Below are positions 41,916 to 50,312 of a stretch of DNA of 52,437 nt, one piece after another. Source of the stretch: Oscillibacter valericigenes (GTDB lineage: Bacteria; Bacillota; Clostridia; Oscillospirales; Oscillospiraceae); the NCBI RefSeq assembly GCF_016902445.1, contig NZ_JACSNX010000019.1, positions 1 to 52,437 of the forward strand, in the 5' to 3' direction. A model generated the notes under the pieces. It was not told the origin of the DNA. It worked only from the letters and a program-made list of their open reading frames with translations, and did no database searches. The position numbers were made by a program, and so were the translations under genes. Each line of letters begins with the position of its first letter. Position 1 is the stretch's first letter.

Positions 41916-43220
41916 ATGCTGGATATCAAATTCATTCGGGAGAATCCCGATGCCGTACGAGAGAACATCAAGAAGAAGTTCCAGGACGCCAAGCTGCCCC
42001 TGGTGGATGAGGTCCTGGAGCTGGACGCCAGGCGCCGGGCTGCCATTGCGGAGGCAGATCAGCTCCGCTCCAACCGGAATCAGCTGAGCAAGCAGATCGG
42101 TATGCTGATGGGTCAGGCCAAAAAGGACCCCGGCAAGCTGGAAGAGGCCGAGGCCGTCAAGGCCCAGGTAAAGGAACAGGCGGACCGTCTGGCGGAACTG
42201 GAGCGGCAGGAGACCGAACTGGAGGCCAAGCTCCACCACGACATGCTGCTGATCCCCCAGATGATCGATCCCTCCGTGCCCATCGGCAAAGATGACAGCG
42301 AGAATGTGGAGGTCCAGCGGTTCGGCGAATGCAAGGTCCCCGACTTCCCCATCCCCTACCACGTGGACATCATGGAGTCCTTCGGCGGCATCGACCTGGA
42401 CGCCGCAGGCCGTGTGTCCGGCAGCGGCTTCTACTACCTGCTGGGGGACATCGCCCGGCTCCACGAGGCGGTACTGGCCTATGGCCGGGACTTCATGATC
42501 AACAAGGGCTTCACCTACTGCATCCCCCCCTTCATGATCCACGGAAACGTGGTGGAGGGCGTCATGAGCCAGACCGACATGGACGGCATGATGTACAAGA
42601 TCGAGGGCGAAGACCTGTATCTCATCGGCACCAGCGAGCACTCCATGATCGGCCGGTTCATCGACCAGATCCTGCCTGCCGAGAGCCTGCCCCAGACCCT
42701 CACCTCCTACTCTCCCTGCTTCCGCAAGGAGAAGGGCGCCCACGGCATCGAGGAGCGGGGCATCTATCGCATTCACCAGTTTGAGAAGCAGGAGATGATC
42801 GTGGTCTGCAAGCCTGAGGAGTCCAAGGACTGGTACGAGAAGCTGTGGCAGATGTCCGTGGAACTGTTCCGGTCCATGGACATCCCGGTCCGGCAGCTGG
42901 AGTGCTGCTCCGGCGACCTGGCGGACCTGAAGGTGAAGTCCTGCGATATCGAGGCCTGGTCCCCCCGCCAGCAGAAGTTCTTCGAGGTCTGCTCCTGCTC
43001 CAACCTGGGCGACGCTCAGGCCCGGCGGCTGCGCATCCGCTACAAGGACGAGAACGGCAAGATGCAGCTGTGCCACACCCTGAACAACACCTGCGTGGCG
43101 CCGCCCCGGATGCTGATCGCCTTCCTGGAGAACAACCTCCAGGCCGACGGCACCGTCCGTATCCCGGAGGTCCTTCGCCCCTATATGGGCGGCACGGAAG
43201 TCCTGATCCCCAAGAAATAA
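41916..43220 (+). CDS. serS: Seryl-tRNA synthetase
   Basis: A class II synthetase of 434 aa. An N-terminal antiparallel coiled coil (about 30-100) recognises the long variable arm of tRNA-Ser. The catalytic domain has motif 2 FRKEKGAHGIEERGIYRIHQ and motif 3 around NNTCVAPPRMLIAFLENN. ATG at 41916 follows AAGGAGAG. No T-box is present, unlike ileS and hisS here; a parS site lies in the leader. Confidence 0.97.
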   Translation: MLDIKFIRENPDAVRENIKKKFQDAKLPLVDEVLELDARRRAAIAEADQLRSNRNQLSKQIGMLMGQAKKDPGKLEEAEAVKAQVKEQADRLAELERQETELEAKLHHDMLLIPQMIDPSVPIGKDDSENVEVQRFGECKVPDFPIPYHVDIMESFGGIDLDAAGRVSGSGFYYLLGDIARLHEAVLAYGRDFMINKGFTYCIPPFMIHGNVVEGVMSQTDMDGMMYKIEGEDLYLIGTSEHSMIGRFIDQILPAESLPQTLTSYSPCFRKEKGAHGIEERGIYRIHQFEKQEMIVVCKPEESKDWYEKLWQMSVELFRSMDIPVRQLECCSGDLADLKVKSCDIEAWSPRQQKFFEVCSCSNLGDAQARRLRIRYKDENGKMQLCHTLNNTCVAPPRMLIAFLENNLQADGTVRIPEVLRPYMGGTEVLIPKK

Positions 43221-43436
43221 TTCCAAATTGTAATATATTCATAAAATAATACAATTTGTCAAACCGCTTTCCAGACGCTGGAGACACCGCCAGCGCAGCG
43301 GAAGCCCACATTCCCCCTGCTCCAGCGGCTCCAGCCCGGTCTGGCCCCGCAAACCGCTGCGGCACAAGGGACTGTGGCTTCCCTTGTCCTGGCTGGCGGC
43401 GCCCGTCCGGAGCATATCTTCACACAGGAGAATCCC

Positions 43437-43850
43437 ATGTCTCATCTAAGCCAAAAGACCACCGGCTTTCTGGCCGAATTCCGAAAGTTCATTGCCCGGG
43501 GCAATGTGATGGACCTGGCCGTCGGCGTCATCATCGGCGGCGCATTCAAGGGCATCACAGACTCCCTGGTAAATGACATCCTGAACCCGATCCTGGGCAT
43601 TTTTGCCGGGGACAATGCGGCGCTGGCCGCTCTGTCCATCCAGCTGCCCGGAGGAGGTGCCCTGATGCTGGGCAGCTTCCTCAACGCCGTTCTCAACTTC
43701 CTGATCATGGCCTTTGTGGTGTTCTGCATCATCAAGGCGCTCAACCGCCTTCACAAAAAAGAGGAGGACGCCACTCCCCCGCCGCCCCAGCCCTCCCGTG
43801 AGGAACAGCTGCTGATAGAGATCCGGGACCTGCTGAAAGAGAGGACATGA
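43437..43850 (+). CDS. mscL: Large-conductance mechanosensitive channel MscL
   Basis: An osmotic safety valve of 137 aa. It starts with the amphipathic FLAEFRKFIARGNVMDLA, then TM1 with VGVIIGGAFKGITDSLVNDI, a short loop and TM2 (FLNAVLNFLIMAFVVFCIIK), and ends in a charged C-terminal helix. ATG at 43437 follows CAGGAG; an ATG 63 bp upstream lacks a site. The 216 bp after serS hold an AT-rich inverted repeat (AAATTGTA/TACAATTT) and a CGCTGG/CCAGCG hairpin. The stop overlaps the rsmG start. Confidence 0.95.
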   Translation: MSHLSQKTTGFLAEFRKFIARGNVMDLAVGVIIGGAFKGITDSLVNDILNPILGIFAGDNAALAALSIQLPGGGALMLGSFLNAVLNFLIMAFVVFCIIKALNRLHKKEEDATPPPPQPSREEQLLIEIRDLLKERT

Positions 43851-44545
43851 TGGAGCAGTATCTGCAATCCGGTCTGGCGGCCATGGGGCTTCCTGCGGAC
43901 GGGATCCCCGCCCTGTGCAGGTATGGGGAGCTGCTGCTGGAGACCAACAAGGTGATGAACCTCACCGCTATCACAGAGCCCCGGGACGTGGCTGCCCTCC
44001 ACTTTCTGGACAGCGCCGCCCTGCTGACGCTGGAGGACTTCCACGGCAAGTCCGTGGTGGACGTGGGCACCGGCGCCGGCTTCCCCGGCCTGCCCCTGCG
44101 GATCCTGGAGCCCACCATCCGGCTGACGCTGCTGGACTCTCTGGGCAAGCGCGTCCAGTTTCTGGAGTCGGTCTGCCGGGAGCTGGGCCTCACGGATGTA
44201 TCCTGCATCCACAGCCGGGCGGAGGAATTTGCCGGCGCCCACCGGGAATCCTATGACCTGGCGGTCTCCCGGGCGGTGGCTGCCCTGCCGGTGCTGTGCG
44301 AGCTGTGCCTGCCCCTGGTGCGGCCCGGCGGGAAGTTCCTGGCCATGAAATCCGTGGAATCCGATCAGGAGCTGGCCTCCGCCGGACACGCCATCGCGAC
44401 CCTTGGCGGGGCCGTTGCAGCGGTCCGGGACTATGTGATCCCCGGAACACAGGTGCGGCACCGGCTGATCATCGTGGAAAAAGCGAAAAAAACCCCGGAA
44501 AAATATCCGAGAATGTTTGCAAAAATCAAGAAGAATCCATTATAA
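43847..44545 (+). CDS. rsmG: 16S rRNA (guanine527-N7)-methyltransferase RsmG (GidB)
   Basis: SAM-dependent methyltransferase of 232 aa that makes m7G527 in 16S rRNA. Landmarks are NKVMNLTAITEP, HFLDSAAL, motif I VVDVGTGAGFPGLPLRI and the SRAVAALPVLCELCLPL region with PGGKFLAMK. It overlaps mscL by 4 bp. In many Firmicutes rsmG sits next to noc and parAB; here parAB is about 2.5 kb upstream while noc lies 30 kb away. The -10 of the next promoter overlaps its stop codon. Confidence 0.95.
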   Translation: MMEQYLQSGLAAMGLPADGIPALCRYGELLLETNKVMNLTAITEPRDVAALHFLDSAALLTLEDFHGKSVVDVGTGAGFPGLPLRILEPTIRLTLLDSLGKRVQFLESVCRELGLTDVSCIHSRAEEFAGAHRESYDLAVSRAVAALPVLCELCLPLVRPGGKFLAMKSVESDQELASAGHAIATLGGAVAAVRDYVIPGTQVRHRLIIVEKAKKTPEKYPRMFAKIKKNPL

Positions 44546-44546
44546 T
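44517..44546 (+). promoter_or_regulatory. Promoter of the MinD-like gene
   Basis: TTGCAA (44517-44522), an 18-bp spacer and TATAAT (44541-44546) lie at the end of rsmG, 35 bp before the next start codon. Confidence 0.7.
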
Positions 44547-44580
44547 ACATTTATGAGCAAGTAGCATGGGAGGTGCCGTC

Positions 44581-45333
44581 ATGAAGTCTCCGGGGCAGTG
44601 CATTGCCGTCGTGTCCGGAAAGGGCGGCACCGGAAAGACATCCTTTACCGCCGGAGTCGGCGCGGCGCTGGCACAGTCCGGCCGCCGGGTCCTCTGCCTG
44701 GACTGCGACATCGGCCTGCGGAACCTGGATCTGGCACTGGGGCTCTCTGACCGGACGCTGATGGACTTCTCCGATGTGGCCCAGGGCCGCTGCACGCTGG
44801 ATCTGGCCGCTGTGGAGCATCCAAAGGTCCCCGGCCTGTTCCTGCTCACGGCCCCCGCCCGCCTGCGGGGCCGTCCGGTGTCGGAGGCCCAGATGACTGC
44901 CCTTCTGCAGGAGGTCCGCAAACAATTCGACTTCTGCCTGCTGGACGCCCCGGCAGGGCTGGGCACCGGCTTCCAGCTGGCCACCTGCGGTGCGGACCGC
45001 TGCGTGGTGGTGACCACGGCAGACGCCTCCTCCCTGCGGGACGCACAGCATACGGTGATGGAGCTGGACCGGTTTCCCGCCGGCACCCTCCATCTGGTGG
45101 TGAATCGGGTGCGGAAGAAGCTGCTGCGCCAGCTCCACGCCACCATTGACGATGCCATCGACAAGGCCGGCCTGCCGCTGCTGGGGGTGGTCCCAGAAGA
45201 CGATGCCCTGCCCCTGTGCATGAACAGGGGCGTACCCATCCTGCTGGCGGACGGCCAGAGCGCCGCCTCCGCCTACCGCAATATTGCGAAACGCCTCCAG
45301 GGGGAACGGGTCCCTCTGCTGCGGATCAGATAG
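44581..45333 (+). CDS. MinD-like septum-site ATPase
   Basis: A MinD/ParA-family ATPase of 250 aa. Deviant Walker A is GKGGTGKTS (residues 13-21); the MinD-type switch is CLDCDIGLRNLDLALG; Walker B is CLLDAPAGLG. The C-terminus (AYRNIAKRLQGERVPLLRIR) resembles the amphipathic membrane-targeting helix of MinD. No minC, minE or divIVA is nearby, so it could be MinD itself or a paralogue. ATG at 44581 follows GGGAGGTG; an ATG at 44566 overlaps that site. It shares a transcript with the methylglyoxal-synthase-like gene. Confidence 0.88.
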   Translation: MKSPGQCIAVVSGKGGTGKTSFTAGVGAALAQSGRRVLCLDCDIGLRNLDLALGLSDRTLMDFSDVAQGRCTLDLAAVEHPKVPGLFLLTAPARLRGRPVSEAQMTALLQEVRKQFDFCLLDAPAGLGTGFQLATCGADRCVVVTTADASSLRDAQHTVMELDRFPAGTLHLVVNRVRKKLLRQLHATIDDAIDKAGLPLLGVVPEDDALPLCMNRGVPILLADGQSAASAYRNIAKRLQGERVPLLRIR

Positions 45334-45348
45334 AGAAAGGAGTCTTTC

Positions 45349-45762
45349 ATGAATATCGCCCTCATGTCCCACGACAACAAGAAGGAGCTGATGGTGCAGT
45401 TCTGCACCGCCTACGCCGGTATTCTCTCCCACCACAACATCTACGCCACCAACACCACCGGCCACATGGTGGCCGACGCCACCGGACTGAACGTCCACTG
45501 CTTCCTGTCCTACGCCCACGGCGGCAGCCAGCAGATCGGGGCCCGCATCGCCTACAACGAGTTCGATCTGGTGCTCTTCTTCAACGACCCTAACAACGAG
45601 GCCATGGCGGGGGACATCTCCTACATCTCCCGCCTGTGCGACAAGAACAACATCCCCTTTGCCAGCAACATCGCCACGGCGGAGGTGCTGGTGCTGGGCC
45701 TGGCCCGGGGCGATCTGGACTGGCGATGCATCGTCAATCCCTCCAACCGCCCCATCGCTTGA
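45349..45762 (+). CDS. Methylglyoxal synthase-like protein lacking a catalytic Asp
   Basis: A 137-aa protein with the methylglyoxal synthase fold, which in true MgsA converts dihydroxyacetone phosphate to methylglyoxal. Family blocks are present: MSHDNKKE near the start, TTGHMVADATG (phosphate site), FDLVLFFNDPNN and IPFASNIATAEVLV. The block that reads GGDQQ in MgsA, with the catalytic Asp (Asp71 in Escherichia coli), reads GGSQQ here, so activity is doubtful. The other two Asp positions are kept. ATG follows AAAGGAG, 15 bp after the MinD-like gene. Confidence 0.85.
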   Translation: MNIALMSHDNKKELMVQFCTAYAGILSHHNIYATNTTGHMVADATGLNVHCFLSYAHGGSQQIGARIAYNEFDLVLFFNDPNNEAMAGDISYISRLCDKNNIPFASNIATAEVLVLGLARGDLDWRCIVNPSNRPIA

Positions 45763-45787
45763 CATTTTCCCCAAAAACGCATACAAT
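45759..45787 (+). promoter_or_regulatory. Promoter of the hisS T-box operon
   Basis: TTGACA (45759-45764), a 17-bp spacer and TACAAT (45782-45787). The -35 overlaps the stop codon of the methylglyoxal-synthase-like gene. Confidence 0.85.
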
Positions 45788-45792
45788 CACTG

Positions 45793-46044
45793 GAAGCAAC
45801 CGAGATACCGCGCGGATGCCGCAGCAGTACTCCAATCGCCGGCCCCACAGAGAGGGGCGCACCGCTGAGAGCGGCCCGGCCGGCCTGGACGAAGGACAGC
45901 GGCGGAGCGGGGGCGGAGACGCCCACGGCACCCTCCCCGTACCACAGGAGGCAAAAGGAGGCCCGCAGGGCCTTGAATTTGGGTGGCACCACGAAGCGGA
46001 AGACGCTCTCGTCCCAAAGCCAGGGGACGGGAGCGTTTATTTTT
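45793..46044 (+). ncRNA. T-box leader of hisS
   Basis: A T-box riboswitch, presumably reading tRNA-His. The T-box sequence TTTGGGTGGCACCACG is at 45978-45993. The terminator has a 13-bp stem with one G-T pair (46003-46015 with 46024-46036) followed by TTATTTTT. Stem I is GC-rich; a CAC (His codon) lies in the GCCCACGGCACC region at about 45924, but the specifier loop could not be placed with confidence. Confidence 0.88.
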
Positions 46045-46086
46045 CCGCCTCCACACAAGAACCCCAAGAAAAGGAGCGATCACCAC

Positions 46087-46171
46087 GGCAAAAATGACCC
46101 CCCGGACCCTGTCCGGCTTTATGGAGCTGCTGGCCCCACAGAAAGCTCCGCTTTCTCCGGGGACCCCGTGA
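46087..46171 (+). pseudogene. Duplicated 5' end of hisS (truncated copy)
   Basis: 46087-46132 is identical over 46 bp to the start of hisS (46303-46348), including AAAGGAG-type ribosome site sequence further upstream. In this copy the first codon is ACG instead of ATG; an internal ATG (46094) would give a 25-aa peptide ending at TGA 46169-46171. The 170-bp spacer to hisS has no gene and contains GTTTCCGCCTGCGGC, which also occurs in the insert at 51979-51993. Confidence 0.85.
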
Positions 46172-46300
46172 TCAGACTCAAATCGCCCGAAGTGAATTCG
46201 GCCGATTTCAAGGTTTCCGCCTGCGGCAGAAACGCTTGGACGCCGCACTTGCGGCGCATTCCGGGCAGCAGCCCGCATCCCACGAAAAGGAGTTTCGACG

Positions 46301-47656
46301 ATGGCAAAAATGACCCCCCGGACCCTGTCCGGCTTTATGGAGCTGCTGCCCGGACCGCAGCAGCAGATGGAGCGGATCATGGAGATCCTGCGCCGCACCT
46401 ATTCCCTCTACGGCTTCACCCCCCTGGACACCCCCGTCATCGAATCCAGCGAGGTGCTGCTGGCCAAGGGCGGCGGCGAGACGGAGAAGCAGATCTACCG
46501 CTTCCAGAAGGGCGACGCGGACCTGGCCCTCCGGTTCGACCTGACGGTCCCCCTGGCCAAGTATGTGGCCCTCCACTACAACGACCTGACCTTCCCCTTC
46601 CGCCGGTACCAGATCGGCAAGGTCTACCGGGGCGAGCGGGCCCAGCGGGGCCGGTTCCGGGAGTTCTACCAGGCGGACATCGACATCATCGGAGACGGCA
46701 AGCTCTCCATCATCAACGAGGCGGAGATCCCCGCCATCATCTACAAGACCTTCTCCGCCCTGGGCCTCAAGCGGTTCCAGATCCGGGTGAACAACCGGAA
46801 GATCCTGAACGGCTTCTATGCCATGCTGGGTCTCACGGAGAAGTCCGGCGACATCATGCGCACCGTGGACAAGCTGGACAAGATCGGCCCGGAGAAGGTG
46901 AAGGGCATCCTCACCGGCGACTTCGCCGTGGCATCGTCCGACGCCGACGAGATCCTGAAGTTCATCGCCATCTCCGGCGGGAACGAGGCCGTCCTCTCCG
47001 CCCTGGAGGGCTACCGGGGCCGGAACGAGACCTTTGACCAGGGCCTGGAGGAGCTGAACACCGTAGTCCGGTACCTGGCGGACTTCGGCGTCCCGGCGGA
47101 AAACTTTGCCGTGGACCTCACCATCGCCCGGGGCCTGGACTACTACACCGGCACCGTCTACGAGACCACCCTCCTGGACCACCCGGAGATCGGCTCTGTC
47201 TGCTCCGGCGGCCGGTATGACAACCTGGCGGAGTACTACACGGACCGCCAGCTCCCCGGCGCGGGCATCTCCATCGGCCTGACCCGGCTGTTTTACGTGC
47301 TGGGGGAACAGGGCATGCTGAACCCGGACCTGCCCACCGCCCCGGCGGACGTGCTGATCCTGCCCATGACCGAGGACCTGTCCCCCGCCATCTCCCTGGC
47401 CACCCTGCTGCGGGAGAACGGCATCCGCACCCAGCTCCACTGCGAGGAGAAGAAGTTCAAGCAGAAGATCGCCTACGCCGACAAGCTGGGCATCCCCTAT
47501 GTGATCTTCCTGGGAGAGGACGAGATTGCGGGCGGCGTGGTGGCCTGCAAGGACATGGCCACCGGCGAGCAGACCAAGCTGGAGCCCGCCGCCACCGTCT
47601 ACCGGATCAAGGCCGGCCTGGCGGAGCGGGAGAGGGGCACGGTCATCCGGGAGTGA
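46301..47656 (+). CDS. hisS: Histidyl-tRNA synthetase
   Basis: A class II synthetase of 451 aa. Motif 1 region is YGFTPLDTPVIESSEVL; motif 2 includes FPFRRYQIGKVYRGERAQ with the catalytic Arg; the HisA-type signature is ARGLDYYTGTVYE; motif 3 is near GGRYDNLAEYY and ISIGLTRLFYVL. A C-terminal anticodon-binding domain (about 355-450) follows. ATG at 46301 has AAAAGGAG upstream. It is regulated by the T-box ahead of it, with a partial copy of its own 5' end in between. Confidence 0.97.
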   Translation: MAKMTPRTLSGFMELLPGPQQQMERIMEILRRTYSLYGFTPLDTPVIESSEVLLAKGGGETEKQIYRFQKGDADLALRFDLTVPLAKYVALHYNDLTFPFRRYQIGKVYRGERAQRGRFREFYQADIDIIGDGKLSIINEAEIPAIIYKTFSALGLKRFQIRVNNRKILNGFYAMLGLTEKSGDIMRTVDKLDKIGPEKVKGILTGDFAVASSDADEILKFIAISGGNEAVLSALEGYRGRNETFDQGLEELNTVVRYLADFGVPAENFAVDLTIARGLDYYTGTVYETTLLDHPEIGSVCSGGRYDNLAEYYTDRQLPGAGISIGLTRLFYVLGEQGMLNPDLPTAPADVLILPMTEDLSPAISLATLLRENGIRTQLHCEEKKFKQKIAYADKLGIPYVIFLGEDEIAGGVVACKDMATGEQTKLEPAATVYRIKAGLAERERGTVIRE

Positions 47657-47756
47657 CCCCCTGCCCCGCAGAGATGCTCTGACACCAGATCTCACCTGTA
47701 GAGACAACAAAATCGTGCCCTCAAACAGTCCTAATAGAAATATTTTCTGTTAAAAA

Positions 47757-47772
47757 TACAAACGGTATTTGT
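47757..47772 (+). promoter_or_regulatory. Operator-like sequence matching the dut upstream region
   Basis: TACAAACGGTATTTGT differs by one base from 32896-32911 and lies at a similar distance from the start codon. Just upstream is a 13-bp palindrome AGAAATATTTTCT (about 47736-47748). Confidence 0.4.
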
Positions 47773-47785
47773 GAGAGGTGCTTTT

Positions 47786-48280
47786 ATGAAGACCCGGAAG
47801 CTCGTCTGGGTACCTTTGCTGGCCCTGGTCCTGCTGCTGGCCGCCGCGATCTGGTACAGCCGTCCGGTAACATTGCCGGACCTGCTGGGGGACCAGGCCC
47901 CCCAGCAGATCAACATCCTGGTCCGGCCCCTGGGGGACCAGGCTCAGGAGCCGGAGACTTCCACGGTGTCGTTGCCCCTCACCTCCCCGGAGGGGGCGGC
48001 CCTGCTGGAGCAGCTCCAAGATCTCTCCTTCCGCCGCTCCCTGGCAGACCCGCTGATCCGGCCCCTGGCCGAGGCGGTGAACGCCAGCCATGGGTCCGTC
48101 TCCTATGAGGCGGGAGACTGGATGTTCTCCCTCTCCCTCACCGGTACAGACAGCGATTTCGCCGTACTGAACTTCACCGTCCGGGAATGGTCTTACGCCC
48201 CGCCGGGGCAAATGGAACTCTACTCCTGCTCCGTCCCGGACAGGGAGGCCGTTGGCAGGGCCCTTGGGGAACAGCTCTAG
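47786..48280 (+). CDS. Membrane-anchored hypothetical protein (164 aa)
   Basis: A protein with an N-terminal membrane helix or uncleaved signal (about 5-25, LVWVPLLALVLLLAAAIWY) and an extracytoplasmic domain of about 135 aa rich in Leu, Pro and Ser. No family is recognised. ATG at 47786 follows GAGAGGTG; GTG at 47771 overlaps the operator-like 16-mer and is less likely. It sits between hisS and aspS. Confidence 0.75.
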   Translation: MKTRKLVWVPLLALVLLLAAAIWYSRPVTLPDLLGDQAPQQINILVRPLGDQAQEPETSTVSLPLTSPEGAALLEQLQDLSFRRSLADPLIRPLAEAVNASHGSVSYEAGDWMFSLSLTGTDSDFAVLNFTVREWSYAPPGQMELYSCSVPDREAVGRALGEQL

Positions 48281-48373
48281 GCTCTGGCAGCGGAGCATGA
48301 TCCCAATTCTTAACATCTTTTATATAAATTTCTATTTGTAATCATATTTCCACACAGAAAGGAATCCACAATC

Positions 48374-50149
48374 ATGACACAGAATCGTACCCATACCTGC
48401 GGGGAGCTGCGGCTCTCCGACGCCGGCAAGGCCGTGAAGATCTGCGGCTGGCTGGAAAACCTCCGGGAGGTGGGCAGTGAGCTGGCCTTCGCCGTGGTCC
48501 GGGACTTCTACGGCACCACCCAGGTGGTGGCGGAGACTGCCGACATGGTGGCCCTGCTGAAGTCCATCAACAAGGAGTCCACCATCTCCGTGGAGGGCAC
48601 CGTCCGGGAGCGGGACAGCAAGAACCCCAAGCTGCCCACCGGCGACATCGAGGTGGTCCCCAGCAAGATCGAGGTGCTGGGCCGCTGCCAGCACAACGAA
48701 CTGCCCTTCCCCATCAACCGCAGCCGGGAGGCCGACGAGGCCACCCGCCTGAAATACCGCTATCTGGATCTGCGGAATCCGGAGGTGAAGAACAACATCA
48801 TCCTCCGGTGCAGCGTGGTGGCCGCCCTGCGGCAGGCCATGACGGAGCACGGCTTCCTGGAGATCACCACTCCTATCCTGACCGCCTCCTCCCCGGAGGG
48901 CGCCCGGGACTATCTGGTGCCCGCCCGGAACCACCCCGGCAAGTTCTACGCCCTGCCCCAGGCCCCCCAGCAGTTCAAGCAGCTGCTGATGACCTCCGGC
49001 TTTGACCGGTACTTCCAGATCGCCCCCTGCTTCCGGGACGAGGACGCCCGGGCGGACCGGTCCCCCGGCGAGTTCTACCAGCTGGACATGGAGATGGCCT
49101 TTGCCTCCCAGGACGACGTGTTCGCCGTGCTGGAGGACGTGCTGCCTCCCATCTTCGCCAAGTACGGCAAGTATGACCGGGCCAGCGGCGCGCCCTTTAT
49201 GCGCATCCCCTACACCGAGGCCATGGAGAAGTACGGCTCTGACAAGCCGGACCTGCGCATCGACCTGACGGTGCAGGACGTCACCTCTGTCCTGGGTGCC
49301 TGCGGCTTCGGTCCCTTCGAGGGGAACGTGGTCAAGGCCGTGGTGGTGTCCGACTTCCATGAGACCCGGAAATTCATCGACAAGACCCTGGCGGACGTGG
49401 AAGTCGTCTCCGGCGGCAAGCCCTACTGGTTCCGCCTGGACGAGAACGGCGAGATCGTGGGCGGCATCGCCAAGTTCGTGAACCCCATCAAGGAGCAGGT
49501 GATCTCCGCTCTGAATCTGAAGCCCAACGACTTCGTGGCCCTGTCCGCCGGCAAGCTGGGCGCCGCCCAGAAGACCGCCGGCGTGCTGGTGAAGACCCTG
49601 GGCGCCGCCGTCCCCGGCCATATGGACAAAGAACAGTATGCCTTCTGCTGGATCGTGGACTTCCCCATGTACGAGATCGGCGAGGAGTCCGGCGAGCTGG
49701 AGTTCTGCCACAACCCCTTCTCCATGCCCTCCGGCGGCCTGGAGGTTCTCTTGAAGGCCGAGCGGGGCGAGATCGATCCCCTCAGCATCACCGCCGACCA
49801 GTACGACCTGGTGTGCAACGGCGTGGAGCTCAGCTCCGGCGCCGTCCGGAACCACGACCCGGAGATCATGATCAAGGCCTTTGAAATGGTCCGCCTGGGC
49901 GAGGAGGACGTGAAGGCCAAGTTCCCGGCCATGTACAACGCCTTCACCTACGGCGCGCCGCCCCACGCGGGCATCGCCCCCGGCGTGGACCGCATGGTGA
50001 TGCTCCTGGCCGGCGAGGATTCCATCCGGGAGATCATCCCCTTCCCCATGAACAAGAACGCCCAGGACATGATGATGAGCGCCCCCAGCGAGGTCACGCA
50101 GAAGCAGCTGGACGAGCTGCACATCGCCATCGTCAAGCCGGAAGACTGA
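48374..50149 (+). CDS. aspS: Aspartyl-tRNA synthetase
   Basis: A class II synthetase of 591 aa, the bacterial type. An N-terminal OB anticodon-binding domain (about 1-105, CGELRLSDAGKAVKICGWLE) is followed by motif 1, motif 2 FRDEDARADRSPGEFYQLD, a GAD insertion domain (about 285-415) and motif 3 GAPPHAGIAPGVDRMVMLL. It could charge only tRNA-Asp or also tRNA-Asn; this cannot be decided by eye. ATG follows AAAGGAA. The last 46 bp before its final codons are duplicated 219 bp downstream. Confidence 0.97.
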   Translation: MTQNRTHTCGELRLSDAGKAVKICGWLENLREVGSELAFAVVRDFYGTTQVVAETADMVALLKSINKESTISVEGTVRERDSKNPKLPTGDIEVVPSKIEVLGRCQHNELPFPINRSREADEATRLKYRYLDLRNPEVKNNIILRCSVVAALRQAMTEHGFLEITTPILTASSPEGARDYLVPARNHPGKFYALPQAPQQFKQLLMTSGFDRYFQIAPCFRDEDARADRSPGEFYQLDMEMAFASQDDVFAVLEDVLPPIFAKYGKYDRASGAPFMRIPYTEAMEKYGSDKPDLRIDLTVQDVTSVLGACGFGPFEGNVVKAVVVSDFHETRKFIDKTLADVEVVSGGKPYWFRLDENGEIVGGIAKFVNPIKEQVISALNLKPNDFVALSAGKLGAAQKTAGVLVKTLGAAVPGHMDKEQYAFCWIVDFPMYEIGEESGELEFCHNPFSMPSGGLEVLLKAERGEIDPLSITADQYDLVCNGVELSSGAVRNHDPEIMIKAFEMVRLGEEDVKAKFPAMYNAFTYGAPPHAGIAPGVDRMVMLLAGEDSIREIIPFPMNKNAQDMMMSAPSEVTQKQLDELHIAIVKPED

Positions 50150-50242
50150 CCTCTCTGCAGATTTCCCCGCGTGACCTCGCAGCGCGCCAGTGGCGCGCCG
50201 CGCGTGAGCGCGTTCAAGCATTTTCCCAAAGGGAAAATCTTG

Positions 50243-50275
50243 GGCCGGACGGGCTCTGCCTGTCCGGCCTTTTTT
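50243..50275 (+). terminator. aspS terminator
   Basis: GGCCGGAC (50243-50250) pairs with GTCCGGCC (50262-50269), extendable inside with GGG/CCT, and is followed by TTTTTT. Upstream are two smaller palindromes: GCGCGCC/GGCGCGC (50182-50198) and ATTTTCCC/GGGAAAAT (50220-50238). Confidence 0.88.
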
Positions 50276-50312
50276 CAATCCGGGGCCCCCATGCGGCCCC
50301 GCCGCATGGGGA

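Noticed and set aside
45973..47037. Long plus-strand open frame across the hisS leader and hisS
   Set aside because: It is a shadow in another frame of hisS, and its beginning overlaps the T-box terminator.
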